A DNA stretch of 10,486 nucleotides, taken from NCBI GenBank assembly GCA_017935825.1, contig JAGBGW010000152.1:1-10486 (forward strand). Direction: 5' to 3'. This document shows, piece after piece, positions 1-6,337 of this stretch. The notes under the pieces were generated by a model. It did no database searches and was not told where the DNA came from. It saw only the letters and a list, made by a program, of their open reading frames with translations. This stretch comes from Clostridia bacterium. Its GTDB lineage: Bacteria; Bacillota; Clostridia; Christensenellales; Maliibacteriaceae. Numbering within the stretch: the first letter of the stretch is position 1; every line of letters starts with the position of its first letter. The translations under genes were made by a program, and so were the position numbers.

Positions 1-66
1 GCAAGGCTCCACCTCTTCAGAGGGGATGCCGTCAGCGAAGCTGACTGAGGGGGTGTACCTCTATAT
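1..66. repeat. Palindromic intergenic repeat downstream of the metal ATPase
   Basis: This non-coding stretch at the window edge contains two small hairpins: CCTCT/AGAGG with a 2-nt loop (about 11-22), and GTCAGC/GCTGAC with a GAA loop (about 31-45). It lies directly after the ATPase stop codon, has no T-tract, and so is not a classical terminator, though it may end or stabilise the operon mRNA. It resembles dispersed palindromic repeats common between genes in Clostridia, from memory rather than by search. Its left boundary is outside the window. Confidence 0.5.
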
Positions 67-1917
67 TTAGTTTTTACCAAAGTGCAAGGTTCGCATGGAG
101 TTGAGGATGGCGATCATGGCAACGCCCACGTCGGCGAAAACTGCCGTCCACATGCCAACAATGCCGAATGCGGCAAGGATCAGCACGGCAAACTTCACTG
201 CCAAGGAGAACACCACATTCATTTTGACGATGGACATGGTCTTCTTGGCAAGTGCGATGGCCTGTGCGATTTTGGAGGGCTTGTCGTCCATGATGACGAT
301 ATCCGCCGCCTCGATGGCGGCATCGCTGCCCAGTGCGCCCATGGCAATGCCCACATCCGCGCGGGCAAGCAGCGGCGCATCGTTGACACCGTCACCCACA
401 AAGGCGGTGATATGCCCGTCCGCCATGATGCGTTCCGCCTGCAGGACTTTCTGATCGGGCAAAAGTTCGCTGTAGACTTGATCGAGGCAAAGCGCTTTTG
501 CCACACGCTGTGCAATTGCATCGGTATCGCCTGTCAACATGACGGTCTGCTTGACGCCGCTTGCCTTCAGGCTTTCGATGGCAGCTTTTGCATCGTCCTT
601 GATGCGGTCGGACACCACGATGTAACCGCAATACACGCCGTCCACTGCCACATACACAGCAGAATCAAAGAGAACAGGAAGCGTTTTGCCGCAAATTTCT
701 TCGATCCAGCTGCGTTTACCTGCCTGCACAAGTTTACCCTGCACGCATGCCTGCGCACCGTGACCTGCCTGTTCCTGCACATCGGTGACGATGGATTCGT
801 CGATTGCTTTGCCATACGCCTCACGGATGGCTTTTGCCATGGGATGGGGAGAAACCATCTCTGCATGGGCGGTGAGCTGAAGCAATTCTTCCTCACGCAT
901 ACCCTCGGGTACGACCTGCTGCACGTCAAAGCTGCCGCGCGTCAGTGTGCCCGTCTTATCCATCAGAACGGTATCGACCTTGCACAGCGTTTCAAAGAAG
1001 TTGCCGCCTTTGATCAAAATACCGCACTTTGCCGCGCCGCCGATGCCGCCGAAGAAGCCAAGGGGTACGGAGATCACCAATGCACAGGGGCAGGAAACTA
1101 CCAAGAACACCAGCGCGCGGTACAGCCAATCGGAGAAATTGCCCACGAAGATGGGAGGGATCAGCGCCAATGCCGCCGCCACACCCACCACAAGAGGAGT
1201 GTACCAGCGTGCAAAGGCAGTGATAAAGTTTTCAGTCTTTGCCTTTTTGTCGGCGGCGGTCTCCACCATTTCCAGCATGCGGCTGACGGCGGATTCGCCG
1301 AAGGGCTTGGTTACACAAGCAGTAAGAAGTCCCTGTGTGTTGACGCTTCCGCCGAAGATGGCAGAACCCACTTCCACACGACGGGGCACGGATTCGCCGC
1401 TCAAAGCGGAGGTATCAAGCCAGCTTTCCCCCTCGGTCACCTGCGCATCGATGGGCACACGCTCGCCCGGATGGATGTGGATGATCTCTCCCACGGACAA
1501 TTCCTGCGGGTCCACGTCCAAAACTTCGCCATTGCGCAGCACATGGGCAACCTCGGGACGAATATCCATCAAAGCCTTGATGCTGTTTCGGGACTTGCCC
1601 ACGGCGCGGTTTTGGAAGTACTCACCCACCTGATAGAAGATCATGACGGCTGCTGCCTCATGGGCTTCGCCGATGAAAAAGGCGCCGATGGCGGCAATGC
1701 ACATCAGAAAATTTTCATCAAACAGGTCGCCGCGCAGAATGTTGGAGATCGCCTCCCAGATGACATCGTAACCTGCGGCCAGCATACCTGCGGCACAGAG
1801 GATATAGGATGCGGTTTTGTTATCGCCAAAGAAAATCAGCGCGGTCAAAAGCAGTACAAAGCCAAAAGCGGCACGGATGACCGTGCCGTGGCGCTTGAAT
1901 AAGCGGCGAAGATTCAT
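67..1917 (-). CDS. cadA: P1B-type Zn/Cd/Pb-exporting ATPase without N-terminal HMA domain
   Basis: This 616-residue integral membrane ATPase exports divalent soft metals (Zn, Cd, Pb) from the cytoplasm. Visible landmarks are the actuator SGES (173-176), the transmembrane metal motif SCPC (275-278), the phosphorylated aspartate D320 in DKTGTLT, the HP dipeptide of heavy-metal ATPases (358-359), and the hinge GDGVNDAP (508-515). The last membrane helix has FADVG with D596, the acidic residue expected in the P1B-2 (ZntA/CadA) group; copper pumps lack it. The protein begins with a short basic stretch and then a membrane segment, so the usual N-terminal CxxC domain is missing; a separate HMA protein encoded 13 bp upstream probably replaces it. 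A GGGGAG ribosome site precedes the ATG. The family call is firm; which metal is physiological is not known. Confidence 0.95.
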   Translation of the reverse strand: MNLRRLFKRHGTVIRAAFGFVLLLTALIFFGDNKTASYILCAAGMLAAGYDVIWEAISNILRGDLFDENFLMCIAAIGAFFIGEAHEAAAVMIFYQVGEYFQNRAVGKSRNSIKALMDIRPEVAHVLRNGEVLDVDPQELSVGEIIHIHPGERVPIDAQVTEGESWLDTSALSGESVPRRVEVGSAIFGGSVNTQGLLTACVTKPFGESAVSRMLEMVETAADKKAKTENFITAFARWYTPLVVGVAAALALIPPIFVGNFSDWLYRALVFLVVSCPCALVISVPLGFFGGIGGAAKCGILIKGGNFFETLCKVDTVLMDKTGTLTRGSFDVQQVVPEGMREEELLQLTAHAEMVSPHPMAKAIREAYGKAIDESIVTDVQEQAGHGAQACVQGKLVQAGKRSWIEEICGKTLPVLFDSAVYVAVDGVYCGYIVVSDRIKDDAKAAIESLKASGVKQTVMLTGDTDAIAQRVAKALCLDQVYSELLPDQKVLQAERIMADGHITAFVGDGVNDAPLLARADVGIAMGALGSDAAIEAADIVIMDDKPSKIAQAIALAKKTMSIVKMNVVFSLAVKFAVLILAAFGIVGMWTAVFADVGVAMIAILNSMRTLHFGKN

Positions 1918-1930
1918 AAACTACTCCCCA

Positions 1931-2143
1931 TCAGATGCGCTTGACGGTGGCATCGGGTTCGCGCTTGGCGATGACAGCGAGGATCTCTTTTTCCGCAGAT
2001 TCATCTGCTGCATCCACCACAAGGCGGCCGGTCATAAAGGTCAATGTTGCAGAATTGACACAGGAAAGCTTTGCGATTGCACGCTCCAGCTTTGCGGCGC
2101 AGTTTGCACAGTCGATGCCGTCTACCTTATAAACCAGTTCCAT
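1931..2143 (-). CDS. Free-standing HMA-domain metal chaperone
   Basis: This 70-residue protein is a complete heavy-metal-associated (HMA) domain with its metal site in DCANC (11-15; cysteines 12 and 15). ZntA-type domains carry Asp immediately before CxxC and favour Zn/Cd/Pb, whereas copper chaperones have a Thr there, so the motif agrees with the neighbouring P1B-2 pump. It probably delivers metal to that ATPase or regulates it, acting in trans for the missing N-terminal domain. It lies 20 bp after the regulator and 13 bp before the pump, so the three genes almost certainly form one operon. A CCTCC complement (GGAGG) at 2152-2156 supports the start. The family is clear; the in-trans role is inferred. 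Confidence 0.88.
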   Translation of the reverse strand: MELVYKVDGIDCANCAAKLERAIAKLSCVNSATLTFMTGRLVVDAADESAEKEILAVIAKREPDATVKRI

Positions 2144-2163
2144 GTTTCATTCCTCCCAAAAAT

Positions 2164-2547
2164 TCAATCTTCATGCTGCAGGTGCACCAGCGCCATTTCG
2201 ATGACGGCGCGCACATGCTCATCGTCCAGTGAATAAAATACGTTTTTGCCCTCTTTGCGGTAGCGCACAAGGCGTGCCTGACGAAGGGCGCGAAGCTGAT
2301 GGGACACTGCCGACTTGGTCATGGAAAGCGCATCCGCCAGATCGCAGACACAAAGTTCCGACACGTCCAGCGCCATCAAAATCCGCACACGGGTGGAATC
2401 ACCCAGGACTTTGAAGAAATCCGCCAGATCGTAAAGCAGATCTTCATTGGGCATTGTCGCCTGCACGGCGGCCGCCCCCTCGTGGCTGTGCACCTCGCAG
2501 TGACAATCGAATTGTTTTTCTTCCGTGATGATGCGTTCGCTGCTCAT
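2164..2547 (-). CDS. ArsR/SmtB-family metal-sensing repressor with two metal sites
   Basis: This 127-residue winged-helix repressor heads the metal-export operon. The core 'LGDSTRVRILMAL' and the recognition helix around 'MTKSAVSHQLRAL' (76-88) are typical. The alpha-3 metal box ELCVCDL has C66 and C68, and an N-terminal CHC (C15, C17) could complete a CadC/SmtB-type alpha-3N thiolate site. The C-terminal helix has D109, H111, H122 and H125 with exactly the CzrA spacing (DxH, then +11 and +14), so an alpha-5 zinc site is also present. The start at 2547 is chosen over an in-frame ATG at 2580 because GGAGG (2554-2558) lies 6 nt upstream, and the longer form would begin inside operator DNA. It probably represses this operon and is released by Zn, Cd or Pb; whether both sites work is unknown. 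Confidence 0.93.
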   Translation of the reverse strand: MSSERIITEEKQFDCHCEVHSHEGAAAVQATMPNEDLLYDLADFFKVLGDSTRVRILMALDVSELCVCDLADALSMTKSAVSHQLRALRQARLVRYRKEGKNVFYSLDDEHVRAVIEMALVHLQHED

Positions 2548-2558
2548 GTTGTTCCTCC

Positions 2559-2586
2559 AAACAGTTGAACAATCATTCAACTGTTT
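2559..2586. promoter_or_regulatory. ArsR operator O1 (perfect 11-6-11 palindrome)
   Basis: Arms AAACAGTTGAA and TTCAACTGTTT match perfectly around a 6-bp centre. TTGAA-N6-TTCAA resembles SmtB/CzrA/CadC operators. The site lies between the -10 element and the ribosome site of the regulator gene, covering the expected transcription start, so binding would block initiation or promoter escape. Confidence 0.85.
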
Positions 2587-2588
2587 GT

Positions 2589-2618
2589 ATTATAGTTGAA
2601 CAACCATTCAACTGTCAA
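2589..2618 (-). promoter_or_regulatory. Sigma-70-type promoter of the metal-export operon
   Basis: On the minus strand a perfect TTGACA (-35, 2613-2618) and a perfect TATAAT (-10, 2589-2594) are separated by 18 bp. Operator O2 fills the spacer and O1 follows the -10. A full-consensus promoter under tight repression is usual for inducible metal export. Confidence 0.88.
2594..2613. promoter_or_regulatory. ArsR operator O2 in the promoter spacer
   Basis: Arms AGTTGAA and TTCAACT (7-6-7) repeat the core of O1. The two centres are 31 bp apart, about three helical turns, so two dimers would bind the same DNA face. The site lies exactly between -35 and -10. Confidence 0.82.
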
Positions 2619-2644
2619 GGCTGTTTTTTCAGAAAAATATTTGC

Positions 2645-2668
2645 ATCTGTAAAGTTATCTGTAAAGTT
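2645..2668. repeat. Tandem 12-bp direct repeat upstream of the PTS promoter
   Basis: Two perfect, adjacent copies of ATCTGTAAAGTT end 4 bp before the -35 of the PTS gene. Read on the other strand they give two TTTACA hexamers 6 bp apart, similar to the PhoP-type TT(A/T/C)ACA direct repeats bound by OmpR-family response regulators. This is probably an activator or repressor site; the regulator is unknown. Confidence 0.5.
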
Positions 2669-2672
2669 TTTC

Positions 2673-2702
2673 TTGACGAATCGGGGTTCGTGGGACTATA
2701 AT
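2673..2702 (+). promoter_or_regulatory. Promoter of the PTS IIC gene
   Basis: TTGACG (2673-2678) and TATAAT (2697-2702) are separated by 18 bp, about 40 bp upstream of the start codon. It diverges from the metal operon promoter; the two -35 elements are about 55 bp apart and share no visible operator. Confidence 0.8.
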
Positions 2703-2741
2703 CCTATCTAATCTCAGAAAGAAAAGAGGTAAATCGTTGCT

Positions 2742-3830
2742 ATGGAACAGCAAACGAAGAAGAAAAATCCCATTGCGGCATGGCTTTCCCGCATTTTTAT
2801 CGACGGACTTTCCGGCATGGCACTTGGTCTTTTCTCCACGCTGATCGTGGGTACCATTCTGGAGCAGATCGGCTCCCTGCTGCCCGAAGCGGTGGGTTCC
2901 TATATTGTGCTCATCGCAGGTATGTGCAAGGCGCTCACCGGCGCAGGCATCGGCGTAGGTGTGGCTTATAAGCTGAAGGAAACGCCCCTTGTCACCCTGT
3001 CCTGCGCGGCTGTGGGTATGATCGGCGCCTTTGCATCCAAGCTGCTTGCAGGCACGGCTTGGACCCCCGGCGTGGTGACGCTGGCAGGTCCCGGCGAGCC
3101 CCTTGGCGCCTTTATCGCCGCAGTGGTCGCCATCGAATGCGGCAGACTCATCGCCGGCAAAACCAAGCTTGATATCCTCCTTGTGCCGCTTTGCAGCATT
3201 CTCCCCGGTGCGGCGGCAGGTTTGATTTTGGGTCCCCCCATTTCCAATCTGATGACCGCACTTGGCGCACTGATCAACTGGGGCACCATGCAGCAGCCCA
3301 TCCTGATGGGCATCATCGTGGCCGTCATCATGGGCATTTGCCTGACGCTGCCCATTTCTTCCGCGGCACTTTGCGTTATCCTCGGTCTGGAAGGCATTGC
3401 AGCAGGCGCAGCTGTCGTGGGCTGCAGCGCACACATGGTGGGCTTTGCAGTGGCAAGCTATCGTGAAAATAAATTTGGTGGTCTGATCGCACAGGGCGTG
3501 GGTACCTCCATGCTGCAGATGCCCAATCTGGTGCGAAAACCCATCCTCTGGCTGCCGCCTGTGATCACATCGGCGATCCTGGGTCCCATCTCCACCAAGG
3601 TCCTTGGCATGGTGTGCGGACCTTCCGGCGCAGGCATGGGCACCTCAGGTCTGGTCGGACAGATCGTAAGTTATCAGGCAATGACAACTGCAGGCTTCTT
3701 CCCTGCCGTGACGCTGATTGAGATTCTTATCATGCACGTTATCGCACCTGCTATCCTTACCTTGCTGATCTCCGAATTCATGCGCAAAAAAGGTTGGATC
3801 AAGTACGGCGATCTGAAACTGGATGTCTGA
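2742..3830 (+). CDS. PfoR-like PTS transporter subunit IIC (PTS_EIIC_2 family)
   Basis: This 362-residue, highly hydrophobic, Gly/Ala-rich membrane protein has about ten predicted membrane segments, starting after a short basic N-terminus (KKKNPIAAW). Its length and composition fit the PTS_EIIC_2/COG3641 family, named after PfoR, the Clostridium perfringens protein linked to perfringolysin O regulation. No IIA, IIB or fused PTS domain is nearby, so it is an orphan: either it works with PTS proteins encoded elsewhere or it is not a true phosphotransferase permease. The ribosome site AGAGGT (2725-2730) is rather far from the ATG (11 nt). The gene is monocistronic, having its own promoter and a terminator right behind it. 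The family call is from recognition of the sequence; the substrate is unknown and a toxin-regulatory role should not be assumed. Confidence 0.8.
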   Translation: MEQQTKKKNPIAAWLSRIFIDGLSGMALGLFSTLIVGTILEQIGSLLPEAVGSYIVLIAGMCKALTGAGIGVGVAYKLKETPLVTLSCAAVGMIGAFASKLLAGTAWTPGVVTLAGPGEPLGAFIAAVVAIECGRLIAGKTKLDILLVPLCSILPGAAAGLILGPPISNLMTALGALINWGTMQQPILMGIIVAVIMGICLTLPISSAALCVILGLEGIAAGAAVVGCSAHMVGFAVASYRENKFGGLIAQGVGTSMLQMPNLVRKPILWLPPVITSAILGPISTKVLGMVCGPSGAGMGTSGLVGQIVSYQAMTTAGFFPAVTLIEILIMHVIAPAILTLLISEFMRKKGWIKYGDLKLDV

Positions 3831-3838
3831 AAAAAAGC

Positions 3839-3877
3839 AAAAAGAATCGGATGCAAATCCTGCATCCGATTCTTTTT
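3839..3877. terminator. Bidirectional rho-independent terminator
   Basis: A perfect 17-bp stem (AAAAAGAATCGGATGCA and its complement) with a 5-nt loop begins 8 bp after the PTS stop codon. The stem ends in T-rich runs on both strands, so it can stop both the PTS transcript and the convergent kinase operon. Confidence 0.9.
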
Positions 3878-3892
3878 ATTGTAAATTTTCAC

Positions 3893-3980
3893 ATTCCCGA
3901 AGGGAATATTTCATCCGATCGAAGATCGGATATCATCCATCCGACAGGATGGATTTCATTGTAAGCCGCTTGCGGCTTAC
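3893..3980. repeat. Array of four small hairpins with constant linkers
   Basis: Four perfect inverted repeats lie in a row: ATTCCC/GGGAAT with GAA loop (3893-3907), ATCCGATC/GATCGGAT with GAA loop (3913-3931), ATCCATCC/GGATGGAT with GACA loop (3935-3954), and GTAAGCCGC/GCGGCTTAC with TT loop (3961-3980). The linkers are ATTTC, ATC and TTCATT. Stem sequences differ while pairing is kept. The last hairpin contains the stop codon of the convergent kinase gene. This does not look like a CRISPR, because no constant repeat is present. Confidence 0.85.
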
Positions 3981-4945
3981 AGGGGCATCTTTGCGTACAT
4001 CTTGACGCGCTCGTCGATCTCGGTGTAGTCGATCTCGCCGGTCTCGAGGAACTTGCAGATGGTCTCGTAGTTGCCCAGACCTGCACGGCCGCCGACGCGG
4101 GTGCACTTGATTGCGGAAACTGCGCTTGCAAAGCGTGCACACTCAGCATCCTTCAGACCATGGAGCAGACCGCCAAGGAATGCGCCGTGGAAGACGTCAC
4201 CTGCGCCGGTGGTGTCGATGACGTCGACTTTAAATGCGGGCAGGGTGTAGAAGTTGTCGTTTTCGTCCAGACCGATGAGGCCGTTTTCACCCATGGTGAA
4301 GATGAGGGTAGCATCCTCGCGGCAGAGCTTCTTAAACTCGCGGATGTTCTTCTCATGCTCCTGATTGCCGCCGAAGTGGGTGTTGTACACGAACTCGGAG
4401 GGGATGATCACGTCGTACATCTTGAGGTTTGCGATCATGTCCTCGTTGTAGGAGTCGATGTCGCACAGGATCTTTACGCCGTGCTTTCTTGCAATGCGGC
4501 ATGCCTCGAGGGTCACGGGCTTTGCATCGCAGACGAACAGATACTTTGCACTTGCGATGAATTCCTCATCCAAATCTTCCATGGTCAGCTGGGGAGCGGA
4601 ATCAAAGGGCGTGGTTGCCATGAAGTTGCGGCCGCCGGTGGACTTGTCAGCCAGGTTGACCATCAGTACGCTGTCGCCGCACTCGGGTCTGCGATAGGTG
4701 TGGGATACATCGATGCCGTTGCGGACAAAGTCATTGATGATGAACTCGCCAACGGGGCCGCCAACTGCGCCGTAGTATGCGCACTTTGCGCCAAGACGAG
4801 CGGTAGCCACAACGCCGGTTGCCACCTTGCCGCCGCCCTGCCAGGTTACGTTGATGACCTTACCGGGCTGGTTGTATTCGGGAAGTTTTTCAAGGGCGAT
4901 AACCAGGTCAAAGCAGGCGCCGCCCAGTGCAATTACGTCATACAT
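3977..4945 (-). CDS. PfkB-family carbohydrate/nucleoside kinase
   Basis: This 322-residue cytoplasmic kinase of the ribokinase (PfkB) superfamily transfers the ATP gamma-phosphate to a sugar or nucleoside hydroxyl. The N-terminal substrate region has GGGKVATGVVATARLG (37-52), and the C-terminal signature DTTGAGD (244-250) holds the anion hole and catalytic base D250. The length is normal for the family. The ATG at 4945 is preferred to one at 5008 because GGAGG (4955-4959) stands 9 nt upstream and homology begins at once with 'YDVIALGGACFDL'. It is the last gene of the minus-strand cluster, 83 bp after another PfkB kinase. That gap holds a possible extra promoter. PfkB proteins phosphorylate many substrates, so the substrate (ribose, fructose-type sugar, adenosine or other) cannot be assigned. 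Confidence 0.9.
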   Translation of the reverse strand: MYDVIALGGACFDLVIALEKLPEYNQPGKVINVTWQGGGKVATGVVATARLGAKCAYYGAVGGPVGEFIINDFVRNGIDVSHTYRRPECGDSVLMVNLADKSTGGRNFMATTPFDSAPQLTMEDLDEEFIASAKYLFVCDAKPVTLEACRIARKHGVKILCDIDSYNEDMIANLKMYDVIIPSEFVYNTHFGGNQEHEKNIREFKKLCREDATLIFTMGENGLIGLDENDNFYTLPAFKVDVIDTTGAGDVFHGAFLGGLLHGLKDAECARFASAVSAIKCTRVGGRAGLGNYETICKFLETGEIDYTEIDERVKMYAKMPL

Positions 4946-4978
4946 GGGATTGTTCCTCCAAGTACATATTCTTTCTTT

Positions 4979-5008
4979 ATTATAAGGGAATTTGTGCACA
5001 CTCCGCAA
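4979..5008 (-). promoter_or_regulatory. Possible internal promoter before the second kinase
   Basis: A perfect TATAAT (4979-4984, minus strand) is 18 bp from a poor -35, TTGCGG (5003-5008), and about 34 nt from the kinase ATG. The good -10 supports it; the weak -35 and the A/T-rich setting argue for caution. Confidence 0.4.
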
Positions 5009-5028
5009 GGGGAGAATGTGTATACTTT

Positions 5029-6057
5029 TCAGGCGTTTTGTTCGTCAAAGAGTGCAAGGACTTTCGCACGCTCCGCAGCACCGGTTTCACCCAGCATGCG
5101 CACCGTTACACCACTGGACAAATTGCCCATTTCGGCAGCTTCCACGTGGGTGCCGCCTGCGGCAAGGGCACTGATGATGCCTGCGGAACATGCATCGCCT
5201 GCGCCGCACACGTCGATCTCGCAGTTGTGGCGCACAGCAGGCACAAGGTATTTTTTGCCCTCCCACTGTGCCATGACACCGTACTTGTTGCAGGAGATGA
5301 ACACGGGACGACCCGTGCGGGCGCGGATCTGATCCATGGCATCTTCCACAATGGACTGTTCAAACTCGCCGCTGTCCTGCACACTGACAAGGCCCAGTGC
5401 TTCATGGTTGTTGCACTTGATGATCATGTTGCGGAACTTATGGATGAAACCGCGGGAATCGCCGTAGATCAGAAGATCGGGATATTCTGCCGCGATCTCA
5501 TCGATTGCGGCAAGCATCCTGTCGGTGACAACGCCGCAGTTTTCTTCCATCAGCTGATCAAGCAGTACGATTGCATCCACCTCGCCTGCAATTTTTCTCA
5601 CATTTGCGATCAGCTGGTCCTGCAGGTGGTCGGGGGTGACCTTGCGGTTTTTCACGTCCAGACGGTTGGTCTCCTCAGGGGGCATACCTTCTGCCACGAA
5701 CGTGGTCTTGTTGTAGGTGGGAGTCCACACTTCCTCGGAAGATACCACAAGGGAGGTATCGATGCCGCGGCGCTTCATGGCTTTGATGGAATCGTAGCCG
5801 TCGCCGTCGTCGCCCAAAAGGACGATGGCGTAGATCTTACCCACACCAAGGGCTGCAAGGTTGTTCATGACCGTGCCTGCCGCACCTGCCGCAGGGCGCT
5901 TTGCCACCACCTGATAGGCGGTAAGGCCTGTTTCCAAAGAAGGCTCGTCCAGACGGCGATCCACATCGTACCAGCGGTCAAGGAACAAGTCACCCACCAC
6001 CGCAATGCGAAGGTCGCCGAAGCGATCCATCAATTCAAGCAATCTTTCTTTTTTCAT
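5029..6057 (-). CDS. HldE/RfaE1-like PfkB-family kinase
   Basis: This 342-residue kinase resembles the N-terminal kinase domain of HldE (RfaE1), which phosphorylates heptose 7-phosphate. Evidence is the opening 'LRIAVVGDLFLDRWYDVD' (HldE-type VGDxxLDRY), the AAGAAGTVMNNLAALG region (56-71), and the C-terminal DVCGAGD (282-288) with catalytic D288. It has no fused nucleotidyltransferase domain, and no sedoheptulose isomerase (GmhA) is nearby, so a heptose role is not supported beyond fold similarity. The ATG at 6057 is chosen because homology starts there. The frame runs open upstream to 6177, but those codons read through the end of a MITE-like insertion, which also supplies the GAGGT ribosome site. 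It is the third gene of the cluster, after the deoxyhypusine-synthase-like gene. The substrate is unknown. Confidence 0.85.
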   Translation of the reverse strand: MKKERLLELMDRFGDLRIAVVGDLFLDRWYDVDRRLDEPSLETGLTAYQVVAKRPAAGAAGTVMNNLAALGVGKIYAIVLLGDDGDGYDSIKAMKRRGIDTSLVVSSEEVWTPTYNKTTFVAEGMPPEETNRLDVKNRKVTPDHLQDQLIANVRKIAGEVDAIVLLDQLMEENCGVVTDRMLAAIDEIAAEYPDLLIYGDSRGFIHKFRNMIIKCNNHEALGLVSVQDSGEFEQSIVEDAMDQIRARTGRPVFISCNKYGVMAQWEGKKYLVPAVRHNCEIDVCGAGDACSAGIISALAAGGTHVEAAEMGNLSSGVTVRMLGETGAAERAKVLALFDEQNA

Positions 6058-6062
6058 GGATT

Positions 6063-6337
6063 TAACCTCATATGATTCGAACAAATTCGGTTTTTGGGGC
6101 GGATTTGCGCCCGTATTACAGATATGTTTTAAACAATGTGTTTGCGGAGGGATAAGTAACATCTTGCTCAAACTCAAATCCGTCCGAAAAACTGCGAAGC
6201 ACAGTTGGACGAGAAATGTTCGAGAGATTTTGGTTGAAGAGGAGTTGCCTTAACTGGACGTTAGGGTGAATCCGATGATACCAAAAGATCCGAACAGGGC
6301 CGTCCAAATGCGGATTGGTTTGAGTCATATGAGGTTA
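6063..6337. mobile_element. MITE-like element with 13-bp terminal inverted repeats
   Basis: TAACCTCATATGA (6063-6075) and its exact reverse complement (6325-6337) bound about 275 bp of non-coding DNA inside an operon. The match continues inwards at lower quality: 14 of the next 21 positions agree. The interior holds further hairpins, for example AACTG/CAGTT nested in GTCC/GGAC at 6182-6210, and no convincing gene. The outermost TA at each end would fit a TA target duplication of the IS630/mariner type. The left end lies 5 bp from a kinase start codon, and the right end contains the stop of the preceding gene. Mobility is inferred from structure; no transposase is present. Confidence 0.6.
6065..6069 (-). 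promoter_or_regulatory. Ribosome binding site located inside the repeat end
   Basis: The only good ribosome site for the HldE-like kinase, GAGGT, is 7 nt upstream of its ATG and is part of the terminal inverted repeat of the MITE-like element, so translation of the kinase appears to depend on inserted DNA. Confidence 0.65.

Noticed and set aside
82..1902. Long plus-strand open frame (606 codons) opposite the metal ATPase
   Set aside because: It is His/Cys/Gly-rich antisense translation of a gene with all P-type ATPase motifs; no ribosome site or family resemblance.
2742..3830. Toxin regulator PfoR
   Set aside because: The resemblance is at family level to a membrane IIC protein; no toxin gene is nearby, and the regulatory role of PfoR itself is not transferable by homology.
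3893..3980. CRISPR array
   Set aside because: There is no constant repeat with unique spacers; instead variable stems are joined by short constant linkers, and no cas gene is present.
5029..6057. Bona fide heptose kinase hldE/hldA
   Set aside because: Only fold-level motifs match; GmhA and the nucleotidyltransferase domain are absent, so the name would over-claim.
6116..6328. 70-codon minus-strand frame inside the MITE-like element
   Set aside because: It has no ribosome site or recognisable domain and covers the repeat interior, so it is more simply chance coding in non-coding repeat DNA.
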